Positions 30,925-37,641 of a stretch of 37,641 nucleotides of DNA are shown piece after piece. The translations under genes and the position numbers were made by a program. The first letter of the stretch is position 1. Each line of letters begins with the position of its first letter. This DNA is from Pseudomonadota bacterium (GTDB lineage: Bacteria > Pseudomonadota > Gammaproteobacteria > Burkholderiales > Burkholderiaceae_C), in the NCBI GenBank assembly GCA_021815805.1, contig JAKAZQ010000018.1:1-37641 (forward strand), written 5' to 3'. The notes under the pieces were generated by a model. The model worked only from the letters and a program-made list of their open reading frames with translations. It made no database searches and had not been told where the DNA came from.

Positions 30925-32502
30925 TCAGACGGCCTTGCGCTGCGCGGTGGGCGGAATGCGCAGCGCGTCGCGGTACTTGGCCACGGTGCGACGCGCCACG
31001 CTGATGCCCTGCGCCGCAAGGCGCTCGGCGATCTCGCCGTCCGACAGCGGCGAGGCCGGGTTCTCCTGTTGCACCATGCTGCGGATCAGGGCCCGCACGG
31101 CGGTGCTCGAAGCGCTCGCGCCGCTGTCCGTGGCCAGCCCCGAGCCGAAGAAGTACTTGAGCTCGAAGGTGCCGTGCGGAGTGAGTACGTACTTCTGCGT
31201 GGTGACCCGGGAGATCGTCGATTCGTGCAGCCCGAGTTCGTCGGCGATCTCGCGCAGCACGAGCGGGCGCATGCCGAGTTCGCCATCGCTGAAAAAGGCC
31301 TGCTGGCGTTCCACCACGGCCTGCGCCACGCGCTCGATGGTCTCGAAGCGCTGCTGCACGTTGCGCACGAACCAGCGCGCCTCCTGCAACTGCCCGGAAA
31401 GTCCTCCGCCGTCGCGCGAGCGCCGCAGCAATTCGGCGTACAGCGAGTGGATGCGCAGGCGCGGCATGACCTCGGGGTTGAGCACGGCGCGCCAGTGCCT
31501 TCCCACACGCTGCACGATCACGTCGGGTACCACGCTGTGCGCCGCCTGGGCGGCGAAGCGGGCGCCTGGGCGCGGATCGAGGCGCGCGATCAGCTGCTGC
31601 GCCGCGCGCAACGACGCCTCGTCGCTCTGCAGCGCACGCGCCAGGCGCTTCCAGTCGCGCCGCGACAGCAGCTCCAGGTGGCCCTGGCTGCACAGCGCCA
31701 GCGCCAGCTCGCGCGTGGCGTCCGCCGGCAGGCGCTGCAGCTGCAGGCGCATGCACTCGGCGAGATCGGCTGCGCCGACCCCGGCGGGGTCGAAGCTCTG
31801 CACCAGGCGCAGGCCCACGCGCAGCGACTCGCCGAGTGCCTCCAGCTCCTCCGCGGTGTACTGCGGAGCCAGTTCCGCGGCCAGCCCGTCGGGGCCCTCG
31901 GGAAGATAGCCGTCGTCGTCCAGCGACTCGATGATGGCCTCGGCGGCGGCGCGGTCCTGCGGCGACAGGCTGCGTCCGGTGAGCTGCGAGCGCAGGTGCT
32001 GGCGCAGGTCGACGGCGGCGTGCGCCAGCCCCAGGGGATCGAACTCGTCGTCCGCCTCGCCACCCGTCTGCCAGCTGCCGAGCGCGGCATCGTCCCATTC
32101 GGCGCCCTCGCCGGGCTCGGCGTTCTGCGTGTTCTCGGCCGGGTCGGCGCTTTGCGCGCCGCTGCGCCAGTCCTCGGCATCGAGGCGCAGCTCGGGCGCC
32201 TCGGCTTCGCCTGCGGCCGCGGCGGCCGCGGCGGTCTCGGCGGCCTCGGCGGTCGTCGCCTGGCTGGCCGCCGGGGCGGCGTCGTCCGCGCCCTCCTGCT
32301 CCTTCGGTGCTTCGTCGGCCGCTGCAGGCGCGGCCGGCTCGGCGTGCTCCTCCTCGGCCTCGAGGAAGGGGTTGAGCTCGAGCATCTGCTCGACTTCCTG
32401 CTGCAGTTCCAGGGTCGACAGCTGCAGCAGGCGGATCGACTGCTGCAGCTGTGGTGTCAGGGCCAGGTGCTGCGACAGCCGCAGGTTCAACGATTGCTTC
32501 AT
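30925..32502 (-). CDS. rpoN: RNA polymerase sigma-54 factor
   Basis: Sigma-54 directs transcription from -24/-12 promoters with enhancer-binding ATPases. The 525-residue protein has the Gln/Leu-rich region I (1-50: QSLNLRLSQHLALTPQLQQSIRLLQLS). A long acidic Ala/Glu-rich region II (about 50-170) follows, then the core-binding domain, the helix-turn-helix (about 380-400) and the RpoN box ARRTVAKYRD near the C-terminus. The ATG at 32502 follows lptB by 10 bp; a GTG one codon earlier is also in frame. Order lptA-lptB-rpoN is standard. A promoter of the type it reads is visible upstream of amt in this window. Confidence 0.96.
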   Translation of the reverse strand: MKQSLNLRLSQHLALTPQLQQSIRLLQLSTLELQQEVEQMLELNPFLEAEEEHAEPAAPAAADEAPKEQEGADDAAPAASQATTAEAAETAAAAAAAGEAEAPELRLDAEDWRSGAQSADPAENTQNAEPGEGAEWDDAALGSWQTGGEADDEFDPLGLAHAAVDLRQHLRSQLTGRSLSPQDRAAAEAIIESLDDDGYLPEGPDGLAAELAPQYTAEELEALGESLRVGLRLVQSFDPAGVGAADLAECMRLQLQRLPADATRELALALCSQGHLELLSRRDWKRLARALQSDEASLRAAQQLIARLDPRPGARFAAQAAHSVVPDVIVQRVGRHWRAVLNPEVMPRLRIHSLYAELLRRSRDGGGLSGQLQEARWFVRNVQQRFETIERVAQAVVERQQAFFSDGELGMRPLVLREIADELGLHESTISRVTTQKYVLTPHGTFELKYFFGSGLATDSGASASSTAVRALIRSMVQQENPASPLSDGEIAERLAAQGISVARRTVAKYRDALRIPPTAQRKAV

Positions 32503-32512
32503 CACGGCGAGT

Positions 32513-33337
32513 TCAGAGCCGGAAGCTCTCTCCCAGATACACCTTGCGCACGGCAGGGTTCTCGACGATCTCCTGCGGGCGCCCGGCGGCCAGCACGCTG
32601 CCCTCGCTGATGATGCAGGCGTGGTCGCAGATGCCCAGGGTCTCGCGCACGTTGTGGTCGGTGATCAGCACGCCGATGCCGCGTGCCTTGAGGAATTGCA
32701 CGATGCGCTGGATCTCGATCACGGCGATCGGGTCGACCCCGGCGAAGGGCTCGTCCAGCAGGATGACCTGCGGCTCGGTGGCCAGGGCCCGCGCGATCTC
32801 CACGCGCCGCCGCTCGCCGCCGGACAGCGCCGGCGCCGGCGTGTCGGCGAGGTGCTCGACGTGCAGCTCGCGCAGCAGTTGGCCGAGGCGCTGCTCGATA
32901 CGCTCGCTGCTCGGCGCGCGGCCGTCGGCATCGCGCTGCAGCTCCAGCACCGCGCGCACGTTCTCCGCGACCGTCAGGCCGCGGAAGATGGAGGCCTCCT
33001 GCGGCAGGTACGACAGCCCGAGGCGCGCGCGCCGGTACATGGGCAGCTGCGAGATGTCGCGCCCGTCGAGCTGGATCTCGCCGCCATCGGCCCGCACCAG
33101 CCCGACGATCATGTAGAAGGAGGTGGTCTTGCCCGCGCCGTTCGGGCCGAGCAGCCCGACGACCTCGCCGCTGCGCACGTCGAAACCGACATCGCGCACC
33201 ACGGTGCGTCCGCCGTAGCGCTTGTGCAGGCGGCGCACGCTGAGCAGCCCGCCACGCGAAGCGGCCGGGCCGGCGTCCGCGGTGGCCGTGGCAGCCGCGC
33301 CGCCCTCGGTGCGCGACGGCAGGCCCCCCGCGATCAT
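32513..33337 (-). CDS. lptB: LPS export ABC transporter ATP-binding protein LptB
   Basis: LptB powers lipopolysaccharide extraction from the inner membrane by LptFG. The 274-residue protein has Walker [10 protein letters not shown], the Q-loop region [14 protein letters not shown], the signature [15 protein letters not shown], Walker [16 protein letters not shown] and the H-loop ITDHN. All are in the LptB style, ending with [13 protein letters not shown]. From the ATG at 33337 it carries about 30 extra Ala/Gly-rich residues ahead of [12 protein letters not shown], where most homologues begin. That ATG overlaps the lptA stop by 4 nt (ATGA), which supports it. Between lptA and rpoN as usual. 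Confidence 0.95.
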   Translation of the reverse strand: MIAGGLPSRTEGGAAATATADAGPAASRGGLLSVRRLHKRYGGRTVVRDVGFDVRSGEVVGLLGPNGAGKTTSFYMIVGLVRADGGEIQLDGRDISQLPMYRRARLGLSYLPQEASIFRGLTVAENVRAVLELQRDADGRAPSSERIEQRLGQLLRELHVEHLADTPAPALSGGERRRVEIARALATEPQVILLDEPFAGVDPIAVIEIQRIVQFLKARGIGVLITDHNVRETLGICDHACIISEGSVLAAGRPQEIVENPAVRKVYLGESFRL

Positions 33338-33987
33338 CGCCGCGGCTCCAGCGTGGCGGATTCGCGCAGCGCCGGGGTGCCGGCGGCCGGCGGCGTCGCC
33401 GTCGGCGCCGCGCGCGGCGACAACAGCACGCGCACCCGTCCCCGCGGGTTCGATGCCGTCGCGCCGGCCTTGCCCGAGTGCACGTTGAACACGTCGGTCA
33501 GATCGCTGTAGGTGATCACCGCGCCTTGCGCGCGATCGCTCAGGTGGCCGTCGAGCGAGCGCTCGAGCAGCGCCTGCCCGGTCAGGGTGATCATGTCGCT
33601 GCGTCCGTCGTAGTGCAATTGCAGCGCGCTGCCATGGATGGTCACGCGCGGCTGCCCCGGCGCGGAGTCGAGGGTCTGATCGAACGTCGCGGGAGCGTCG
33701 ACGCTGCCGTACGCGGTGGCTGCGTCGTAGCCGTCGGCATGCTGGCGCACCAGCACCTTGGCCGCGTGCAGCTTCAGCGAGCCCTTCGTGATCGTGACAT
33801 GACCGGTGAACACCGTGGCCTGCGCGATGTTGTCGTAATGCATGTCCCCGGCGACCACCAGCAGCGTCTGCTTGCGGTCCGATTGCAGCGCGTGTGCGCA
33901 GGGCAGGCCGCCGGCCAGCGCCGCGAGCAATAGCGCGCCGCCCCGGAACATGGCCAGGCCTTTGATCGGCACGAACTTTGCTTTCAT
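33334..33987 (-). CDS. lptA: LPS transport periplasmic protein LptA
   Basis: LptA forms the periplasmic bridge that carries lipopolysaccharide to the outer membrane. The 217-residue protein has a signal peptide (about residues 10-33, cleavage after AHA) and an OstA-type jellyroll with [23 protein letters not shown] near its start. Strands such as [18 protein letters not shown] follow. The C-terminal ~45 residues are Pro/Ala-rich. The ATG at 33987 was preferred; one at 33996 is also possible, neither with a clear ribosome binding site. lptC, which often precedes lptA, is absent: a strong terminator and dsbA lie upstream instead. Confidence 0.9.
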   Translation of the reverse strand: MKAKFVPIKGLAMFRGGALLLAALAGGLPCAHALQSDRKQTLLVVAGDMHYDNIAQATVFTGHVTITKGSLKLHAAKVLVRQHADGYDAATAYGSVDAPATFDQTLDSAPGQPRVTIHGSALQLHYDGRSDMITLTGQALLERSLDGHLSDRAQGAVITYSDLTDVFNVHSGKAGATASNPRGRVRVLLSPRAAPTATPPAAGTPALRESATLEPRR

Positions 33988-34017
33988 GGAACCCATTGTA
34001 GGCACGCATGGGCCAGA

Positions 34018-34058
34018 CGCGAAGACAAAGCCCGCCAGCGGCGGGCTTTGTCTTCGCG
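34018..34058 (-). terminator. Strong intrinsic terminator downstream of dsbA
   Basis: A 19-bp perfect stem (34018-34036 with 34040-34058) closes on a 3-nt loop (AGC). Its arms contain CGAAGACAAAGCCCGCC and the complementary GGCGGGCTTTGTCTTCG. It lies 37 bp past the dsbA stop and separates dsbA from lptA, so lptA needs its own promoter or readthrough. Confidence 0.85.
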
Positions 34059-34095
34059 TTGCGGCGTCCGGCATCGCCGGCGCCAGCGCGAACGC

Positions 34096-34746
34096 TCAGT
34101 GCTTCATGCCGGCGCGCACCTTGGCGATCATCGCGTCGACCCCCTGCAGCACCATTGGGTTGCTCGGAGTCTGGGGCATCGACGCCGACAGCGTGTATGT
34201 GCCCTGCACGGCCAGCGTGGGCACGCCGCTGATCTGGTAGTCGCTGACCATCTGCGTGGCGCGCTTGGCGTCCATTTGCACGCCGAAGGAATCGAAGGCC
34301 TGGACGAAGGCCTTGCGCGATACGCCGTGCGACTGCACCCAGTTGGCCATCTGCGATTCGGTCATCAGCGTGATGTGCTGCTGGTGGATGGCGTCGAACA
34401 CCGCCCCCTGCAGCTGCCCGACCTTGCCCAGCGCCTGGAGCGCGTAATAGAGCTTCTGCTGGTCGACGAACTGCGGTGCGAAGGCCACCGGCACGCGCTT
34501 GAGCACAACGTCCGCAGGCAGGGTCTTGGCCCATGCCTCGAGCAGCGGCTCCATGGCCGCGCAGTGCGGGCAGTTGTACCAGAAGAACTCGGTGACCACG
34601 ATCTTGCCTTGCGGGCTTACCGGCTGCGGCACCGCCAGGCGTTGGTAGCCCTGACCCTCGGTCAGGTTCAACGTGGCGGCGTGCGCGCCCATCTGGAAGC
34701 CCAGCAGCGCCACGCAGACGAAACGAATCAACCAGCGCTTCATCAT
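34096..34746 (-). CDS. dsbA: Thiol:disulfide interchange protein DsbA
   Basis: DsbA introduces disulfide bonds into exported proteins. The 216-residue protein has a signal peptide (1-23, cleavage after AHA), the redox motif Cys59-Pro-His-Cys62 ([12 protein letters not shown]), the helical insert and the cis-proline loop with Pro176 ([10 protein letters not shown]). Two adjacent ATGs (34746, 34743) follow an AAAGGAAA ribosome binding site; the second has the better spacing. It lies downstream of argS and the SPOR protein, the typical Burkholderiales order. Confidence 0.95.
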   Translation of the reverse strand: MMKRWLIRFVCVALLGFQMGAHAATLNLTEGQGYQRLAVPQPVSPQGKIVVTEFFWYNCPHCAAMEPLLEAWAKTLPADVVLKRVPVAFAPQFVDQQKLYYALQALGKVGQLQGAVFDAIHQQHITLMTESQMANWVQSHGVSRKAFVQAFDSFGVQMDAKRATQMVSDYQISGVPTLAVQGTYTLSASMPQTPSNPMVLQGVDAMIAKVRAGMKH

Positions 34747-34843
34747 GTTTCCTTTCAGGTGACTGGAATAAACAACGTTTCAACAGGCGCGTCGGCCGAC
34801 ACCGTCGGCAGCGTCGCGCAGGCCCTTTGCGCGCGGCATCGGC

Positions 34844-35488
34844 TCAGCGAGTCACGCGCACCACGACCGAACCGATGCCGCTCTGGTTCAGGCTTTGCTG
34901 TGCCTGGTCCGCCTGCTGCGGCGTGGCGTAGGGGCCGACGCGCACCCGCCACAGCGTGCGCCCGCCGACCTGGCGCTCGTCGAGGTGGGCCTCCAGGCCG
35001 GTCAGCGCCACCTTGGCGCGCTGCGCCTCGGCATCGGCGCGATGGCTGTAGGCCCCGATCTGCACGATGTAGCGCAGCCCCGGCACACCGGCGGGCTGGC
35101 TCGCCGGCGCCAGGGCCGGCGCCGGGCCGCCGGCCCTGGCGCCCTGCGCTCCCAGCACGCCGCTGGCCGGCTGCGCCAGGGATTCGATGGCGCGCGGGCT
35201 CAGCGGCGCACTGGCGACATGCCCTGCCTGATCCCCGCCGGCGACCGCCGCCGGCGGCACCGCGCCGCCGCTCAGCCCGGCGTTCGGCTTCCAGTTGGGC
35301 ACCGCCGAGGCGGCGCCGGTCGGGCGTTGCTGGTAGCGGTTCATGAAAGGCAGCGACGCGCGGTTCATGTAGACCGCCGCAGCCAGCGCGACCGCAAGGC
35401 CGAGGACCAGGCCGATGATCACGCCGAGCAGGGTGCCCCCGCGCTGACGGGAGGCGGGGGTTCGGGAAGAGCGGGAGGAACTGGGCAT
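34844..35488 (-). CDS. SPOR-domain protein (FtsN-like)
   Basis: The 214-residue protein has a short basic cytoplasmic tail, one membrane helix (about 19-42: TLLGVIIGLVLGLAVALAAAVY), a Pro/Ala/Gly-rich periplasmic linker (about 50-135) and a C-terminal SPOR domain. The SPOR domain (about 138-214) begins LRYIVQIGAYSHRADAEAQRAKVAL and includes LWRVRVGPYATPQQADQAQQSL. SPOR domains bind denuded peptidoglycan at the division septum, and this topology is that of FtsN. It lies between argS and dsbA as in other Burkholderiales. Confidence 0.9.
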   Translation of the reverse strand: MPSSSRSSRTPASRQRGGTLLGVIIGLVLGLAVALAAAVYMNRASLPFMNRYQQRPTGAASAVPNWKPNAGLSGGAVPPAAVAGGDQAGHVASAPLSPRAIESLAQPASGVLGAQGARAGGPAPALAPASQPAGVPGLRYIVQIGAYSHRADAEAQRAKVALTGLEAHLDERQVGGRTLWRVRVGPYATPQQADQAQQSLNQSGIGSVVVRVTR

Positions 35489-35548
35489 GGTGTATCGAGG
35501 AATGGCGCCGGAGCTCGTGCTCGCGACAAGGCGCGTCGCCGCGCCGTG

Positions 35549-35570
35549 CCCTGCGGGAAACCCCGCAGGG
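35549..35570 (-). terminator. Hairpin downstream of argS
   Basis: CCCTGCGGG at 35549-35557 pairs with CCCGCAGGG at 35562-35570 around a 4-nt loop. It lies 62 bp past the argS stop. There is no U-run, so termination here is only possible, not sure. Confidence 0.45.
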
Positions 35571-35631
35571 GGTGCGTGCGTGTCGACGCCGTCAGGGCCG
35601 GCGCCGACCGGATCCGGCCTGCGGGAGACTC

Positions 35632-37386
35632 TCACATGCGTTGCGGGCTGCTGACCCCGAGCAGGCACAAGGCATTGTGCAACACCTGGCGCGCCGCCAG
35701 CAGCAGTGCCAGGCGTGCGTGCTTGATCGCGGTGTCGTCGACCAGCACGCGCTCGGCGTTGTAGTAGCCGTGCACGGCCGCGGCGAGCTGGCGCAGATAG
35801 AACGCGACGTCGTGCGGGCTCAGGTCGGCCGCGGCCTGGCGCAGCACGTCCGGGTACTGCGCCAGCAGCATGATGAGTTCCAGCTCGCGCTCGTGGGTCA
35901 GCGGCGACAGGTCGCAGGCCGCCAGGTCGGCCGACTGTGCGCCGTCGCGCTCGTGCCATTGCGCGAGCACCGAGCAGATGCGCGCATGCGCGTACTGCAC
36001 GTAGTACACCGGGTTGTCGTCGCTCTGGGCCAGCGCCAGGTCGACGTCGAACACGAACTCGGTATCCGCCTTGCGCGAGACCAGGAAGAATCGCACCGCG
36101 TCGCGTCCGCGGCGCAGCGCCTGTGCCCGCTGCTCGTCGTCGAGGTCGTCGCGCACCCCGCCCGACCATTCGATGAGATCGCGCAGCGTGACATAGCTGC
36201 CGGCGCGCTTGGAGATTTTCACCTCCTGGCCGCCGCGCATGACCGTGACCATCTTGTGCAGCACGTATTGCGGATAGCCGTCGGGGATGTCCGGATCGGC
36301 GCCGCGCAGTCCGGCGCGCACGCGTGCGATGGTGCCGTGATGGTCCGAACCCTGGATGTTGATGGCGTGGTGGAAACCGCGCTCCCATTTCGCCAGGTGA
36401 TACGCCACGTCGGGCACGAAATAGGTGTACGTGCCGTCGGACTTGCGCATCACGCGATCCTTGTCGTCGCCGAACGCCGTGGTGCGCAGCCACAGCGCGC
36501 CGTCCGCCTCGTAGGTGTGCCCGGCGGTGACCAGGGCATGCACCGCCTCGTGCACCCGGGCGTCGCGGTACAGGCTGGACTCGAGGTAGTAGTTGTCGAA
36601 ACGGATGCCGAAGGCCTTCAGGTCCAGATCCTGTTCGCGCCGCAGGTAGGCCACGGCGAAGCTGCGCATGGCCTCCAGGTCGTCGACGTCGCCGGTGCCG
36701 CGCACGGCGCCGCCGTCCGCCGCCTGCACGGTCGCGCCGGCCAGGTAGTCGCGCGCGATGTCGGCGATGTACTGGCCGTTGTAGGCGCTCTCCGGCCAGC
36801 CCGGCTGGCCCGGCGCGAGTCCGCGCGCGCGCGCCTGCACCGACAGCGCCAGGTTGCCGATCTGCACGCCGGCGTCGTTGTAGTAGAACTCGCGGGTCAC
36901 CGCCCAGCCCTGCGTGGCCATCAGCGCCGCCAGGCTGTCGCCCAGCGCCCCCTGTCGTCCGTGCCCGACGTGCAGCGGGCCGGTCGGATTGGCGGACACG
37001 AATTCGACCAGCACCCTGCGCTTCGCGTCGGTGGCCACCTGCCCGTAGCTCTCGCCCTCGGCCAGCACCTGGCGCAGCACGCCGTGCTTGATGCGCGGCG
37101 CCAGCGTGAAATTGACAAAGCCCGGGCCGGCCAGTTCGGCGCGCTCGAGGCCGTCGGCGAGTTGTGCATCGGCCTGCACCGCCGCGAGCAGCGTCTGCCC
37201 GATCTCGCGCGGCGGGCGGCCGACGCGCCGCGCCAGTTGCAGCGCCAGGGTGCAGGAGAAATCGCCGTGACCGGCCGCCTTCGGGCGCTCGAGCAGCAGG
37301 CCGTCGCCGAGGCTGGCGCCCGGCGCAAGGAGTTGCGCGGCGGCGGCGGCCAGGGTGTCGTTGAGCCTGAGGAGAAATGCGCGCAT
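35632..37386 (-). CDS. argS: Arginyl-tRNA synthetase
   Basis: ArgS charges tRNA-Arg. The 584-residue class I enzyme has the N-terminal Add-1 tRNA-recognition domain (1-105), the HIGH-equivalent in [20 protein letters not shown] (about 130-149), the KMSKS-like KISKRAG (about 388-394) and a C-terminal helical anticodon-binding domain. The DALR-type end reads [13 protein letters not shown]. Length fits the family. The ATG at 37386 is the natural start. It is divergent from an unidentified gene at the right edge. Confidence 0.96.
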   Translation of the reverse strand: MRAFLLRLNDTLAAAAAQLLAPGASLGDGLLLERPKAAGHGDFSCTLALQLARRVGRPPREIGQTLLAAVQADAQLADGLERAELAGPGFVNFTLAPRIKHGVLRQVLAEGESYGQVATDAKRRVLVEFVSANPTGPLHVGHGRQGALGDSLAALMATQGWAVTREFYYNDAGVQIGNLALSVQARARGLAPGQPGWPESAYNGQYIADIARDYLAGATVQAADGGAVRGTGDVDDLEAMRSFAVAYLRREQDLDLKAFGIRFDNYYLESSLYRDARVHEAVHALVTAGHTYEADGALWLRTTAFGDDKDRVMRKSDGTYTYFVPDVAYHLAKWERGFHHAINIQGSDHHGTIARVRAGLRGADPDIPDGYPQYVLHKMVTVMRGGQEVKISKRAGSYVTLRDLIEWSGGVRDDLDDEQRAQALRRGRDAVRFFLVSRKADTEFVFDVDLALAQSDDNPVYYVQYAHARICSVLAQWHERDGAQSADLAACDLSPLTHERELELIMLLAQYPDVLRQAAADLSPHDVAFYLRQLAAAVHGYYNAERVLVDDTAIKHARLALLLAARQVLHNALCLLGVSSPQRM

Positions 37387-37532
37387 GGTGGGCGTGGGGA
37401 GAAAAGGGAGCGCCCCGCGGATGCATCCGGCCGGCGCCGGGATGGGCGGCGCAGCACAAGGGCAAAGCGCCCCATTCTAAGATGGGCCTTCTTCGGATGG
37501 AGCGCTTGCGGCGCGGGTGCGAAGGGCAGCGA

Positions 37533-37641
37533 ATGCACGGCGGGACAACCCACGGCGGGACATGGTCCGCGACCTTCGGCAGGCGGCTGCAGCCGCTGCT
37601 CGGGGCCTGGCTGCTGTTGGTCGCTGCGTCGTTCGCTGCGT
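37533..37641 (+). CDS. Unidentified gene, 5' end only
   Basis: Only about 36 codons are present before the window ends. From ATG 37533 (GAAGGG ribosome binding site about 7 nt upstream) the product starts with a short polar stretch, then a hydrophobic segment (LLGAWLLLVAASFAA) that looks like a signal peptide or membrane anchor. In-frame ATGs at 37482 and 37497 are alternatives. The function cannot be told. Confidence 0.45.
   Translation, partial: MHGGTTHGGTWSATFGRRLQPLLGAWLLLVAASFAA

Overview
The window is a high-GC, densely packed chromosomal segment from a betaproteobacterium, most likely order Burkholderiales. This rests on gene order rather than a sequence search. Typical blocks are argS / SPOR-domain protein / dsbA, lptA-lptB-rpoN with hpf-ptsN-hprK nearby, fur divergent from bamE-dapB, and rsmB / DUF4390 / ntrY / ntrX. 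I saw no phage, CRISPR array or transposase; most of the segment is conserved housekeeping DNA with a few accessory islands.

Layout. 1-6.7 kb: the end of a LivF-type ABC ATPase, an AsmA-family protein, a UbiH-type flavin hydroxylase, DsbC, chorismate lyase (UbiC), a HugZ-like haem-utilisation oxidase and a SOUL haem-binding protein, so the theme is ubiquinone, thiol redox and haem. 6.8-9.3 kb: glutathione reductase, then a small unknown membrane protein bracketed by inverted copies of a structured ~78-bp repeat. 9.3-13.4 kb: an accessory island of MaoC hydratase, TetR regulator, DHA2 efflux pump and a divergent saccharopine-dehydrogenase-like reductase sharing an AT-rich operator region. 13.7-23.6 kb: tRNA-Phe, then a long minus-strand run which in transcription order is ExbB-like / arginase / amt / proA / two DsrE-like secreted proteins / rsmB / DUF4390 / ntrY / a short ntrX-like regulator. 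24.2-28.5 kb: bamE-dapB, fur, then hpf-ptsN-hprK. 29-30.9 kb: a DUF1634-TauE/SafE fusion transporter and rfaE2, sitting between hpf and rpoN. 30.9-37.4 kb: rpoN, lptB, lptA, dsbA, the SPOR protein and argS. The window ends in the first codons of an unidentified plus-strand gene.

How the parts connect. The clearest regulatory story is nitrogen control. amt has a near-consensus sigma-54 promoter and three NtrC-like boxes upstream, two of them at almost the same spacing as the classic glnAp2 enhancer, and sigma-54 itself (rpoN) is encoded 8 kb away. The NtrX-like regulator here has no AAA+ sigma-54-activating domain, so the activator of amt must be encoded elsewhere. Envelope biogenesis (bamE, lptA, lptB, rfaE2, AsmA, dsbA, dsbC) is the second theme. 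No complete new defence or mobile system is visible. The strongest candidates for novelty are the inverted-repeat-bracketed membrane gene (8212-9033), the secreted DsrE pair with its 36-nt palindrome and the rsmB gene that seems to lack a canonical start codon, the short NtrX, the ExbB-arginase pairing without ExbD, and the DUF1634-TSUP fusion.
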